A stretch of DNA of 64,000 bases from Anthopleura xanthogrammica (Eukaryota; Cnidaria; Anthozoa; Actiniaria; Actiniidae): contig OZ025213.1 of the NCBI GenBank assembly GCA_964019055.1, positions 2,420,769 through 2,484,768 on the forward strand, given 5' to 3'. The notes below the pieces were generated by a model, which made no database searches, was not told where the DNA came from, and worked only from the letters and a program-made list of their open reading frames with translations. The number at the start of each line of letters is the position of its first letter. Position 1 is the first letter of the stretch. Shown in pieces: positions 1-12,740 of this stretch. The position numbers and the translations under genes were made by a program.

Positions 1-3000
1 TATATATTTTTTTTTTTTCGCGCCAAAATTTTCCAAAATTATAATCAAAGGTGGAATGTGCGAAAAGTTTGTTCGTGGCTGATTTGAAATGTTTTAATTT
101 CTTTTATTTTCTTATTTCTAAGTTAAATTTTGTTTATTTTTTCTTAGGAGTTGATTATCAGGCATGTTTGTGAGCCGGCTGGCTGGTCAATGTTTTAAAT
201 ATGCGATTTTTCATAATTTGCAAAAAAAACTGAATCGAGATAAAAATCAAAAGTCGGGAAAGTAGCAATGCATCAACGTCAGAGGAACCTCAGAAAAAAT
301 TTTAATTAAAAATCCATTCATCAAACTGTGCTAAAATTGGATTTTCATTTTGGAGTAGTCCATCTTATCTTGATTTCCCGCGATTTCCCCCCCAACTTTG
401 TAGATTTCGCAGATAAAGAGATAATTCTCGTAGCCCAAATAATATTTTTTCATATAAAGCTAACAATTCTTTCTTAATGATATTCTATTCATCTTGCTGG
501 GGTTTGAATAGATTTAGTTTAGTAAAGATACTTTCTTACTTACAAACTCACCAGCCATCACCTTTCTAAACTTGTACATTGAAACCTTTTTCTTTCTCAT
601 TTATTAATATTATTCATTTAGAAAATTTGTATTTTGAATCTCGATATCCCTCGATTAGAGAGATGATGAATTATTTAAAACGAATCTACAGACGGTTTTT
701 TTTCTTTGAGGACTTAGCCACACTTATATCCAAAAGATAAAACGGAGTCCTTTCAGAAACTTATTTACCGACTCGAGTCGTATAGTCGGCCTTTCACAAA
801 CCCCAGGGTAATACACTACTCGGAAGTTTGGACTTTAAAAGGAACCAACCATTATCAGTATTGAGATACTATCTGAAGGCCTATTTCGCCTTTTTGCACG
901 ATTCTCAGAAAACTCTCATGATATGGTCATATGATGGACATGGTAGCCAAGTGCTGCACCGCCGGTTGACAATTCATTTCCACTCAGTTGGGTTTCTTAG
1001 AGATAACGGGAAAACTCGTCTGAGCATGCGCAGTTATGACTAACACGATCGAACCAGTGACTCGTGTTTACTTCTTGAAAAAATGACCAAAACGACGAAA
1101 ATAAATAAGATTTGTATAAGCTTAAAAGCTTTAATCTCCCAGACATTTTCTTTCTCGAATTTCACACATAAGAACATTGACTAAGCAAAGCGGAAGGTGC
1201 TGGGTAGGTTTTCTCTAATATTTACTCAACACCGAACAGAAAGCGAATATTTTACGGACGTAGCACACAACAAAGCCTCAAATCCTTATCTTCATCCTCA
1301 AATATGCAATTCAAATAAACTCTCAATCCACAGCAAAAAGTGTGTAAATTTTTCATTATTTTAAATTTGTACATGAAATTAAAAAGAAGAAAAGGAAAAA
1401 GCGAAGAAAACAAATCCTAATCAATATTATCTTTTGAATTGATTAGAGTTTTCCAAGGATCAAATCTTCAAGCATAAAGGTCTAAGCAGCTGACATTCCA
1501 TCCAGTCAAAGTTTACTGATAATACTTTATCAGAAAAGAGATTCCAAAAAACTTCTAACTTTAATCCTAATTCTGATAGGTTTTTGAGTTGCTCGAAGGT
1601 TTGAGTTTAAGCCTGAATTCATAAGCTTTGTTATTGAGACAGCTTCACACTTATCTTTCTTCACAATTCTCATTTCATTTGCTTTTATAAAAGCATAATT
1701 TAATTCTATATTTTTTAATTACCACCGAACATTGTTATCTAATATTCCCTCCAAGTATACATTTCATATACTTATTTCTTCAAACATCTAACATTTCTTG
1801 CTTTCTCTGTGAGTTCGAAGAAGGCAGCTGATCCACTGATATATATGTATATATAAATAATATGTTTTTCGCGCGCTTTTTCCCTATCTTTTCTAAAAAT
1901 AATAAGGTAATAATATAAACTATATCAGTGTTTTGGGTGCAAGAAAGCCTGTTAATTTAGTATTTAAATTTAATTGTAAGATTTCAAGACTATTTTAGGG
2001 GCTTTTAACGGTGTTTTCGTGGCGTTCGTAAGTGCTCGTTTTGACGAAGGGCGGTGGCAAGTATCGAAGACCGACTCAGTCGATATATCTTGGTTTTTAG
2101 AACCTGAAGAACGTTTTCTTGTGGTTTTTAAGAGAAGTACACAAACGATCGATAAGATCACTGCAGAGGGTTCGATATGAAGAAGCAGATGAAGAGCTGC
2201 CTAACCACGAGTTAACTCTGATAAAAAACTGGGGAATTATTTGAATGATAACAGATGAGGGTTCGAATTTGCCAGTATTTCTTACAATGACATTCATCTT
2301 CAATATATACACCGATATATTTGATTATTCATCCATCAGATTTCTACATTATTTTGGTTCGATATGATCGACACATACATGCATATAAAAGAAATGTATT
2401 TATGTATGAACGAGAGACAGTCTCATCTTGTTTCCCACTTTGTCCTATTTTTATTTTTATTTCATTCTAGACAACTTCAGTTACAGATTATATCTAGGGC
2501 ATATTGTCAATTTTTACATATTGACAATATTCATTCCATTCTTTGACTTTAAACATGAATTTTGGGCTCCATTTTACAATACATACATGTATAAACACAG
2601 ACAAGTAATACATCTTCACGTTCCAATTTCTTCCCATTCAGGGTGCTTGGCGGCATGTTAAGGAATGACCTGGGAAGTTTAGCCTTATTTTCGCTAAATT
2701 TGGATCTTTTACCCAAAGATTTCTACCAGTTTGAAAGTTATAACATTGAAAAAATATTGAAAATAATAAAATCCATATCGGTCGAGCCTCGCTATCCCAA
2801 CTCATTTTAGTATTAAAATTTGACACGAAGAAATGGGGGTTACCAAGGTTTTAACACTAAGGGTAAAAAATGCCAATGACCGCTCTCAGAAACTAGTCTT
2901 CCAGAGTATGCTCTTTAAATCATTTGTAAAATTCTTCTTAATTTCTGGGACTATATTGCGACGAGTAACCGAGACGAAAAAAGGGATTCACTTGATCCAA

Positions 3001-4140
3001 ACGATCAAACCCAAGATAAAAGCACCAGTGTTTGTTAGACTGAGCCCACGGGTCGAAATTACTTCTAGAAACAGTCAGGCTTCAGGCATTATTCATGATG
3101 AATAAAAAAAGATGAAATGTTCCTGAAAAGGAATTTCCATGGTGAATTCATATCTCGTTGTAAAATGCGGGGGGAAAAGCAATAACTCATACGTGTTTGC
3201 TTTGAATAAACTTCCAATACAAAACGAAGCCAAAAACATCTCTTCAGTAGACTTAACGACGAACATCATAACAGGTTATCAGAAACTATGATCAAATTTT
3301 ACTAGCCCTCCCTAGTATTCCATCAGTCGGGCAAATTAAAGTTTATTTTTGCTATTAAAAATTTGATCTCCAATATCTAAAAAAAACCCCTGAACTTTGA
3401 CTAAGACTGTGGGCTTGATAACAAGACCAACATCTGCTTAGATAAACCGAAACAAACTTAGTTTAAGAAAAATTACGATGGCATTGTTTGATAATTTTCC
3501 TGGATATAAAGTTCAGCGATAGTACAATTTGTAGGTAATCCCTGTAATCATTGAACTAATTTATCTCAGTCAGTGACTGCTCTGAAAACTGAATAGATCT
3601 ATATTCTGATTTTTCAAGTGATTCTTAGTAAGGCACCGATAACCTTTCGATTTAGACCAAGATCATATCACAAGTTTTTGAGATTTTCTCTCCTTATCCT
3701 TGGCTTCATGACACCAAGGCTATATATATGTATAGAAACTTAAATATCAGGCATATTTTCATCGAATTTATTTTTTTTTAAAGTCAGGGAATGCTAGAAT
3801 AAAATTATTCCTCCCGAGAGCTGTCGTCGAGGAGAGTAGAGAACTCGTGTTTCGCCATGGTATATTAAGCTAGTTTTTCGTTTATTAAACCTGTTAAAGC
3901 CAACTAGGAAATAACCTCACTAATTCAATTCTGAAGAGCTATGTCCTTTATTTCATCATAATATCGTATACAATTACAGCTTGAGAACAGACACAAAATT
4001 TCTAAAGTTTCTTTACATAATAATCTTTCTCGTATTTTGTACATCAATAATTCTCTGATACGAACGAGTGTCTTGTCACCTATATTTTCTAACTCTATTG
4101 AGAACAGCAACGAACAACTTTCATTGCTTTTTTTTCTCAT
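1..4140. other. AT-rich non-coding stretch downstream of the GATA gene
   Basis: No open frame here has recognisable protein motifs or splice-supported extension; the longest are under 100 codons and look random. The sequence is AT-rich with scattered short A and T runs. The only structured item seen is a small perfect palindrome at 2501-2530. It is probably intergenic, downstream of the minus-strand GATA gene. Confidence 0.6.
2501..2530. repeat. Small perfect palindrome (10-bp arms)
   Basis: ATATTGTCAA at 2501-2510 is repeated in inverted orientation as TTGACAATAT at 2521-2530, with a 10-base spacer. It could form a small hairpin or be a dyad protein-binding site. Nothing in the surroundings assigns a role. 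Confidence 0.6.
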
Positions 4141-4147
4141 GTCTTCA

Positions 4148-4157
4148 TTTATTTATT
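4148..4157 (-). terminator. Candidate poly(A) signal of the GATA gene
   Basis: On the minus strand this reads as two overlapping AATAAA hexamers (AATAAATAAA), about 690 bases downstream of the GATA stop codon. It would give a 3' UTR of ordinary length. Other AATAAA-like hexamers occur further downstream, so the actual cleavage site is uncertain. Confidence 0.4.
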
Positions 4158-4200
4158 TTTTTCATTTTTTTGATCAATACTTCTATCCTCTGTTTCTCTG

Positions 4201-4252
4201 ATATAGATAGATATATATATAAAGATTTTTATATAGATAGATATATATACAA
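4201..4252. repeat. AT-rich direct repeat (ATAGATAGATATATATA type)
   Basis: Two copies of an ATAGATAGATATATATA-like unit are separated by a short T-rich spacer. This is low-complexity sequence in or near the presumed 3' UTR of the GATA gene. GATA tetramers occur within it, but the composition alone explains that. Confidence 0.6.
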
Positions 4253-4841
4253 TCTCGCTATCTTTTAGAACGAACGGTGCTTTACACGCTTGGGTGATAT
4301 ACGAGTCTACACGATAAAACTAATTACACAAAAAATATCATGAAATCAAATACCAGGATTTTATCTTGGGGAACGAAACATTTATCTCCTTCCAAGTTAA
4401 ATTTTACAACAGGTCAATCTTATCATGTATGACTTTACAATATTTAACGGTGTAGTGAGCCTGTAAAAGACTCCTGTTATCGCCTAAACGTTCATTTAAG
4501 AAAGATAGTCAAGGACGCAACACAGTTGTCCTCGTTCTGTTGTCCTGGTACGCTTCTCTGTATACTGTCAGAGTTCGGGTACAAATCTTCGAGGTCTTTT
4601 TTGAATAACATATGTAAAAAGAAACGAAGACCTCAGCTTTACGAATTTTAGTATTTGCAAAGTGTAAAACACTTTTGTCGCCGGGCAAAACTGCTTTCAG
4701 TTTTGGAAGCAGCAGAATTTTTGACGCTATTTCGTCGAAAGGCGCCTTGGCCAAACTGTGTTTTCTTCTCGAAGGATTACATCTTCTTTTTTCTGCTTGG
4801 CCGGCATCTTACTTGGAAGCTCACAAAAACGTAAGCGCAGT

Positions 4842-7800
4842 TCAAGACGAATTCATCGATAACGAGGAATTGTAACCTGATGATGTGGAACTAGACGGCA
4901 CTATGGGGCTATAAAGTCCCGGGTGGATGCTCGGTAAACCCGGCATGGACGGCCTGCTAAAAGCAGTGGTATGTAAGCCATTTGGGCCAACCATCGGACT
5001 CAAAATACTGGATGATATCACGTTCGTTTGGTTCATCAGAGGACTAGAAGCACTCAGACCCATTCTGTTTTCATCGCCCAGCTTGGGTTCTTGTTTGACG
5101 CCCTTATTTTTATTTTTACTCTTCGATGAAACTTTTCGATTTCTGGTCTGAATGCCATCTTTTTTCATCGATAGTGGTCGGTTAACCTAGAAGCCATCAA
5201 AGGAAAAGGAAAACCAGTCAGTATTGATGAGTTTAAACACTTGAATTTATTACTGCAATTAGGAAGTGTAAACTGCCGTTCCTTTTGCAAATTGCGATCG
5301 TAAAACTGTCATTACCAGAAGAAATTCAATCAATGTTCACCCCACAACAATGATCACTACGGAAACTATGATTAAACTTGGCCCATGGTGCTTACTTAGC
5401 AATATTCTAGGCATTTAAAGCTTACGATGTTCGGTAATGGAAACGAGAGTTTTATAATTGAATCGTTAACTGAAAAAGACGAAGCGAATAGTCGTTTGCA
5501 TTGCCACAAAACAGCCGCATACATTCAATATTTGAACCTTGAAGATTTGATTGAGAAACGACATAAAAACACAAAGTATTTTCGATTTTTTATTCCTTGT
5601 GTTGTGGTAGACAGTTTTGAGAGCGGCAGTGAATAACTCTCAAAGAAATTCTCTGATATCCATCCAAGTTTCATGGCAACCTCATGGTTACAACCCCACG
5701 CTCGATGTGTGAGTGTGAGAGAGTTGCTGTTAGATACTTTGGCGCTAAACAAAAGCCAAGGCCTTTGGGCTATTCTAAGACAATTTCGACACATCAAAAG
5801 TATAATAAGACAATACAACTGCTTCACAGGTGCATGGAGGCTGTGTTCTTCTTATATTTTGGCTAAAAAAAATGTTTCATTTCTTAATGATAATATAATT
5901 GAAAAACTCTTCCGCCTCCGATGTTTCGTGGACAATTTTGAAGATGTTGCAATTTCCGTTTTGGACTTTCTCTTTCTAATGGATTAAAACTAGAGGGGTT
6001 TTATATTTTAGTATTTGCCTAAGTTAAAACGATATTAATCTGATCAATAACTCTATCTGTAAACTTTATTTGAGAAGAGTTCAGCCGTCAGACTTCATTT
6101 TTGACACTGAAAAGCCAAAAGCACAAACCCAAAGCCTAAGCAATCCATGGAAAGTAAACAGACAGGATTCGAACTGAAACGCTGGGTATTTTGGCTCTTA
6201 AACTAACACAGACCCAACATGACACTTGTGATGCTTATTAGGAAAGAGGAAACAACAAGTCTTCCACTTTCCAACACATACAAAGGAAACTATTAATTCG
6301 ATAGAAGTGACTAATTCTAGTTACACAGGTGAATATCACCAAATATAATCTTGGTAACCAAACGACTCTAAATCGGAGTCTCTTCCTGCTAATTCGAATC
6401 CTATAATGTCAGTTAAAAGAACCTAAAGAGCTCACGGCACGTGGGCATAAGAAAAACGCGAGAGACATTAATCATTTATGTCTAATGAATCATTACCACA
6501 CAAAACTTTATCGATAGTTCTCGGGTTATCAGTGTTGGTCTCTGGCAAACGAAGGAGCTTTCTTTATGAATTGTGTAAAAGAAATTAAGACGGTAAACAA
6601 AAGGACAAAAGGAAAAGATTATTTGTACAAAGACCAACACACGAATTTTGTAGATAGAGCTAAAGTGCTCAGGCACACGCAAAAGACTATTTTGCTGGAG
6701 TAAAACGGAAGCAAAATGGTACAAATACACAAGGTTTTAGTGAAAATAATCTGTCCGGATATTGCGATTAAATCACCCCAAGTTGTAAAGGCCTAATTGG
6801 AGAGACTTTGTAATAGCCTATGATCGAAATAACGGCTTTAGAAACTCCAGCTGCTCATAATTTAATGATCGAGTCAAAACTTCTTGACGTGCTGGCAAAA
6901 AAACGTACTTTTAAATAATTTATTTTGCTCTAAATATTTCCAGAGACATTTTAAGTGCAACGCTGTGCCACTACTAACCATAGCATCGGGACTAAACAAC
7001 TTTTTGTCTGGTTATGAAAACACATCGAATCGAATCGAAAAAGAGCGAATTGTTGTGAGGCTTATATTTGTTTATCGCGAGCGACCCATTAAGACTAATA
7101 ATTTAGCGGCGATAGTTACTGCTTATCTTGTAGTATCTAATCTTTTGTCTATTAGTTTCATCTCATTTACTTCCCCTATATTCAAAAAAAAAATCCCTTA
7201 ACTACAAAGCACACGGAGTAAGAAACCAATACTTACAGCGTGGAGTTTCCAATATAATCCACAAGCATTGCAAACTGGATCTCCGTTTTGGTTCCTTCGC
7301 CAAAGGGTCGTTTGGGTTGTATGGCAATTAGCACAAGAAGTACCGGCTCGGCGGGCGGCCGACTGTTCCAAACATAAAAAAAAAACATTTGATCAGCACA
7401 ACTAAAGCAATTCAAATAACATTGTGCAAGCAAGCAAGCTAACATGTCTACACCATTTGATCCCCATAAATCTCTCTAAGCTTGAGAAATGAGGTGCGAT
7501 GGATGAGATGAAAACATCAACTTGTATTTAGACTAATAGATAACACAGGTTGGTCTAAATAAAACGGTCTTGATGGAGCTTTAATTTGCGGGAATCCTTG
7601 AGCAAGTTAACCACTTTCGGTGAATTCAATTAAACTCTTAACCCAATAACCAAAGTAGGTTCAATTGTTTTATTTTCCAGGGTGTGTACTTTTTTTTCAA
7701 TAGCGTGTTGTCAGGATTTCTAATAACATTCAACAGATAATGTTCAAAATGCCTGTAGAGAATCTTGAAGCTTCAAGTCGCTCTGTCAACACTCGCGCGC

Positions 7801-9563
7801 GCTATCAACCACCGGGTGTGGTATGATCCAAATCAAGTTTCAGTTCTATATCACATATGATGTCTTTTGTATCTAACTGAGTTAAAAAAACCTAAGCCCA
7901 TATCATTATCTATGACTTACAAGTCTTCTTTTTGGCTTGATTAGAGGACGGCTTGCACCGTTCATTTTGTGGTATAGGCCACAGGCATTGCACAAGTAAT
8001 GTCCAGATCCATCTCTTCGCCATAACGGTGTGGAAGTTGCTCCACAATTGATGCACTCCCGTCCATCTGCTGTCGGAAAACATAATAAAACAAGTATAAA
8101 AAACTAGCAACGACTCAACTATGACTAGTCCTAAAACCTTAAATTCAATTCTAGACATATTCAGACGATATCTAATGTGTCTAATGTGTGTGCGAGATAT
8201 GCAAGTGTTCCTGTAATTACTTCTTTTTCGTACACCGTAGCACTATATTAGGCTATTGTTTTGTTAGCGAGGCGAGGATCTCCCTAATGACGAAGTGTTA
8301 AAACTGACTACAGTTAGGAAAGAAAGAAAAGGCCAAAAAACTTCCTAGTTCGGAGAGGAAAGTGACCCCCAGGTTTGAATACGCCAAAACCAAATCAAAA
8401 AATTTCAAAACCTTGATTGTTATGAATTTACAAACGTTTTTTAAGAAATTTAGATTTTGATTTGGGCATCGTAAGGACAGTAAAAAGCAGTCGCAGAAAA
8501 AGTCAAAATTTGACAAAGAAGCCGTTCAAAGAAAACGAAATGACTTGGGTACAAGTCAAAATGTTCAGTTAAGATCACTAAAAAAATCATTCCGAAACAA
8601 AAGTTATGCCAATTTAAACTTTATAAGAAAACTGTTTCTGCAATAATGAAGGCGAAACAGTGATAATTGAATAAAGGAAATGATCTTTTTATAGAAATTT
8701 TATTCGTATTCACTGGGGCTCGCATTCCACTAACCTGAATTTGAACGGCTCTTGGTTCTCGTTCGAGTTAAGTTTCTATTAGCCATTATTCCCGGTAACC
8801 CCGGCCCAAAAGAAGGCATATTAAGGTCCGAACCAAAGTATTGTGGAAGAGCTTGAGGATAACCTGGAAACGATGGAACGTCGGCCCGTAGTGGAGTCCC
8901 GTACTGAAGTCCCTTGAGTCTCTTGTCATCACTCCCGTAACTGAAGAAATCACTGGATAGCGTACCTCCTTCTAGGCTTGTTTCTTTCGGTGGTGTTGGA
9001 GGAAACGAGAAGAGATGGCTGCTGGAGTGAGAGCCAGAAGTAGCCGATGATCCACTGACGGACATAGGGTTTGGACGATGACTCTGCTGGAAAGGAGGAC
9101 ACCAAACAGAAGCTGGATTTGGTGTCGCGCAGTGTAGTGGAGAAGGCTTACTTTCTATCCACTGAATTGGAGTGTGGAAATGTGGCCGGCAAACTTGACT
9201 GCTCGGCACTCGCGCAGTTGGTAGAAATACTCTGCTACAACTGCCTGGTGTGCTGGGTTGGTTTTGTGGATCTTGGAAAGCTGTTGGTCCGTGTGCCGCC
9301 ATTTGGTGGCACATAGAAGGTCTGTAAGACCGAGGACCAGAAGCGTACGACCAATTAGCTGCGTTACCCGAACCGTCGAGATGATGGAAAAATACATCAA
9401 CCTCGTCAGGAGGCAACAGTTGTGTAGGTTCGACAATATTTATGCTTCCACTAGCACAATTTGCTGACTGTCCTCTTTCGCTGTTTGAAGATCCGTGGGG
9501 ACTTTCGTGTTGTCCGTTAACGATAGGATGAATCCAACGATGCTCGGAATTAACTGTTTCCAT
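4842..9563 (-). CDS. GATA-type zinc finger transcription factor (GATA1/2/3-like), complete, 4 coding exons
   Basis: This gene encodes a nuclear DNA-binding regulator of the animal GATA family, which recognises WGATAR sites. The coding exons are 9563-8735, 8069-7921, 7362-7237 and 5186-4842. The total is 1449 nt, 482 aa plus stop, and reading phases agree at every GT-AG junction. Residues 1-276 form a Ser/Pro-rich activation region with an early acidic-aromatic [11 protein letters not shown] motif and a [11 protein letters not shown] motif, both typical of GATA1/2/3-class proteins. The N finger is C282-X2-C285-X17-C303-X2-C306. The C finger is C336-X2-C339-X17-C357-X2-C360, followed by the basic [17 protein letters not shown] tail that contacts DNA. 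Each finger sits on its own exon, as in other animal GATA genes. The C finger reads LYWKLH where LYYKLH is usual. The ATG at 9563 is chosen because it starts the open frame and lies 26 bases after a splice acceptor. I cannot say which subfamily name applies. Confidence 0.96.
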
Positions 9564-9589
9564 TGGAACTATTGGTAGGCACGGTAAAC
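9564..9589 (-). other. 5' UTR part of the first coding exon of the GATA gene
   Basis: On the minus strand a pyrimidine-rich TTTTACTCACTTTAG ends at 9590 and looks like a splice acceptor. Twenty-six bases follow before the ATG at 9563. This suggests that transcription starts in at least one non-coding exon further right, as is common for GATA genes. Confidence 0.55.
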
Positions 9590-10299
9590 CTAAAGTGAGT
9601 AAAACAGAGAGAGTGTTCAGTGTTTGTGAAGCCTTTGGACAGTGGCGTATTTAAGAGCTGATGCAGCTGTTAACAATAACTGCTAAATAATAGTTGAAAG
9701 GAATTTAATTGTAGCGTAAATTATTCTCAATGGGAATTTCAGGGTAGGCTGCAAGACGTCAGGGAACAACATACATTATAGAACGGAAGTCCCCATTCAT
9801 GGCTCAACATGCAAAATGAAGTTCCGTAGTTTATCAGATAACTATCCTTGACAAATCTACAAGACACATTCAAAGAGATATGAATTTCTTCAGGGCTCCT
9901 AAGACATTAAAAGGAGATCTCCGTGAGGCAGGAGTGATAGCGCTGAGATAAGAGATTCGCATATGTAAAAACACTATAAAACTTATACACAAGGTAGGCC
10001 TTATCGCGATTCAACTATGCCCGTCTTAGTCATACTACACAAAGGTTACCAAGGAAAAAAAGAAGAAATAAACGATTCTCAAAAATTATCCATTTCACAC
10101 CTAGAATAGACTCCTTGTCTCTGGTAATGACGAGTAGTCTTCGTTGTTTTCAACGCGAACACCGCGACGATCCCTGGCGTAAACTTAGTTATAGTGGGAT
10201 AAGTCCCACTCAGCGCAAGTCTAAGAGTGGTGTCTGGTTATGTTCAAACACTATTTGAAAGGTTTGGTAAGCCAAGCTAGCCAAAGTTTTCGTTCCCGC

Positions 10300-10400
10300 T
10301 AGGTCGGCGCCAGCCTGCCTGTTAAGGCGCGACAGGTCAATGAATCAACCAATCAGCGCTCGAGTATTTTGACATTACGTTTTACTTGTCACTTTCATTA
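10300..10400. promoter_or_regulatory. Possible promoter-like segment upstream of the GATA gene
   Basis: This locally GC-richer patch has GGCGCC- and GCGC-type words and a canonical CCAATCAG box near 10350. It lies about 0.75 kb upstream of the first coding exon. The orientation relative to a start site cannot be fixed from sequence alone. Confidence 0.25.
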
Positions 10401-12651
10401 AATGCTTCATTGGTGGATAAATCGAACAATCAATTCGGTCGCCAGAATGAGATGTCAATCACGCAGTTGGGAGCCATATTTACCGATATTTTCTCACGTC
10501 AAAGATACAAGTAACATCTCCTATGCACGTGATTGCTCGACGCGGTATGTCCAGCACGGTTCTCGAAAAACTCGGTGATCCTAGAGCTCGTCATCATGCT
10601 GTTCCCTGATCCATCCCAGAACAGAGCATTAACTATTTCAACCGTTTCCCAATTTAAAAAGGAGGCGAAAGGTCCATTAGTTATCAAACACAGATCAACC
10701 TTTTTGACTTAGAGCGATTGTATTTTGTTATCATTATACAATTTTTAGACGTGATAATCAACTCGCGTTTGACCAGCTATTTACTAACTTAAGGATTTTG
10801 ACAGTACTCAGTGGATGATCTTCACGGCACTTGAGCGAAAACAATATATTGTGTTTCTTTGACAACCATAAGCACTGTCTATTTACTTTTCTCACTACCG
10901 CTCCATGGAAGCATCGCGCCGGCTTTCTCCGAGAAACAACCGTTAAACTAGAATCAATTTATACTAATACAATATAGTTTTACTGGATTTTCTTTCCATG
11001 TAAAGTTCGACAGGTGGAACGTGACCAAACGATGGACCGAGATAACCTCGATAAGCCCATGCACGCACTTTCAACTGCATATTTTAGTTAATCTTCCTAA
11101 TGGCTGCAGAGAAAAACACATTTAGCTCCAAAAGAAAAATTCCAAAACTCTTTGAAGAATTTCGACACTCGTTGGTCATTGTTTGGTTCGTGTTGCCGCG
11201 CGTGGGCTCGAGTTTACACCAGAAGCCTCTGACGTTGATCAAGAGTATGACAAGAATACGCTGTTATCTGACTCTCGAGTATTCGACCCGATAACTAATT
11301 TGCGTAACTGCATTTTTTTCCGTAGACACTTCGACGCGATCATGACAACCTGTTTAAACTAGATTGCGAGATGGGAGCAGCTCGAAGTTTTGAAGATCAA
11401 GAACTGCGGTGACTGCCCGATGCGGTGGAAATGAAGTTAAGAGCACGGAAGAGCCGATGGTGATGCTTTAAAACTAAGTAATAAAACTAAAGAAAAATAT
11501 TGATTCTTATTTGATCGTGATGAAGCAAAAAGTCCATAAACAAGCAATAAAGGTAATCGGTCTAATCACCATGATTACATTTACAGAGCACAAAGAGAAC
11601 CAGATAAGGGTAAATCGATCGCCTAATTTACACTTTAACACAAGATCGCCAATGACAGTCAGACAAAACCGTGAATCGCTTCAAATAGAATGAGTTCTAC
11701 CTATGTCTACGGCTCCTGAGGGCTTCTTCTGTTAGTTGTATAGCTCTGAGTCTTGAGCAGGCGGGGTGCTTCATTAAAATACGTACCCAGCTGTAACAGT
11801 GTAATTACAACATGAAGCACACTAGTGTTTTCCTTGTATGACCCGGTCAAAGCCCACGTGTCCAAAAAATTACAGATATTATCGCACGCCCCTCGCGATT
11901 CTCAAACGATTCCTACAAGTTATGAAACAAATTCGTGACCAAATTCATGCCTCTGAAGTTTCTTTTTCCCAATCTAAAAGTTATTCTGTTTTTATGAGGA
12001 GTTCAGTTTGATTAATTCACTTATCGATTCTTCTCGAGATTTATCGTAACTTGATTATCCTAAAGTAAGAGGTCATGAATCTTTAACTACGATGACTAAA
12101 CGTATGAAGAAACAAATTAAGATAGAAGTTTGCAAAGAGCGAATCGAGCGACTCTCAGACAGGAGGGAGTCAGTCCATTTAAACTCAAACAAATAAAATA
12201 ATAATCCTTTGTACAAAAGTTTGAATTGCGAAGTCAGTGGTCTACCCCCTATGGTGAGCTTAGACTTTCTGTACAAGACCTGCTTAAAAGAACGGTTAAT
12301 TACGCAAAAGGGTCTCTAAAGTTGAGAATAAAAGTTCTCTCCTTATGAACAATTCAAACACAAACATTTTCATGGTCGAGGTTCAGCGAACAAGTGGTTG
12401 GTAATTAAGTAAAATCGCCTCGGATGCTACACGTTTTTTTTATGTTGGTACTTGGTAAGACTTAGTACTAAAGTGCCAAATAAGATTAGACGCCTTGGCT
12501 TGACCATCGGAATCAAGTCTTTTAGCTTTTATCCAGAAATAAAACCGCCACATCATGTATATTTGATCAGGAATCTTTAAAGTCACTTAGACCTTAAAAG
12601 AAGTTGTAATTGAATTAATGAAAGAAAAAAATACAATGTAACTATATTTAC

Positions 12652-12740
12652 CAGTGCGTCGAATAGCTGCTTCGTGTAAGAATATGGGGCACAGATTGCC
12701 AAGAATGCAACAGTCTCTGCCACCGCAAGCTGACGTCATT
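12652..12740 (-). promoter_or_regulatory. Candidate distal promoter and non-coding first exon of the GATA gene
   Basis: On the minus strand a perfect CRE palindrome TGACGTCA (12731-12738) is followed about 80 bases downstream by CACTG|GTAAATA, a plausible splice donor with the last exon base at 12652. Splicing to the acceptor at 9590 would remove a 3.06-kb intron. The arrangement is suggestive, but no transcript evidence is available and the exon start is unknown. Confidence 0.25.

Noticed and set aside
6160..6400. Words resembling a tRNA T-loop on both strands
   Set aside because: No acceptor stem or anticodon arm fits; likely chance.
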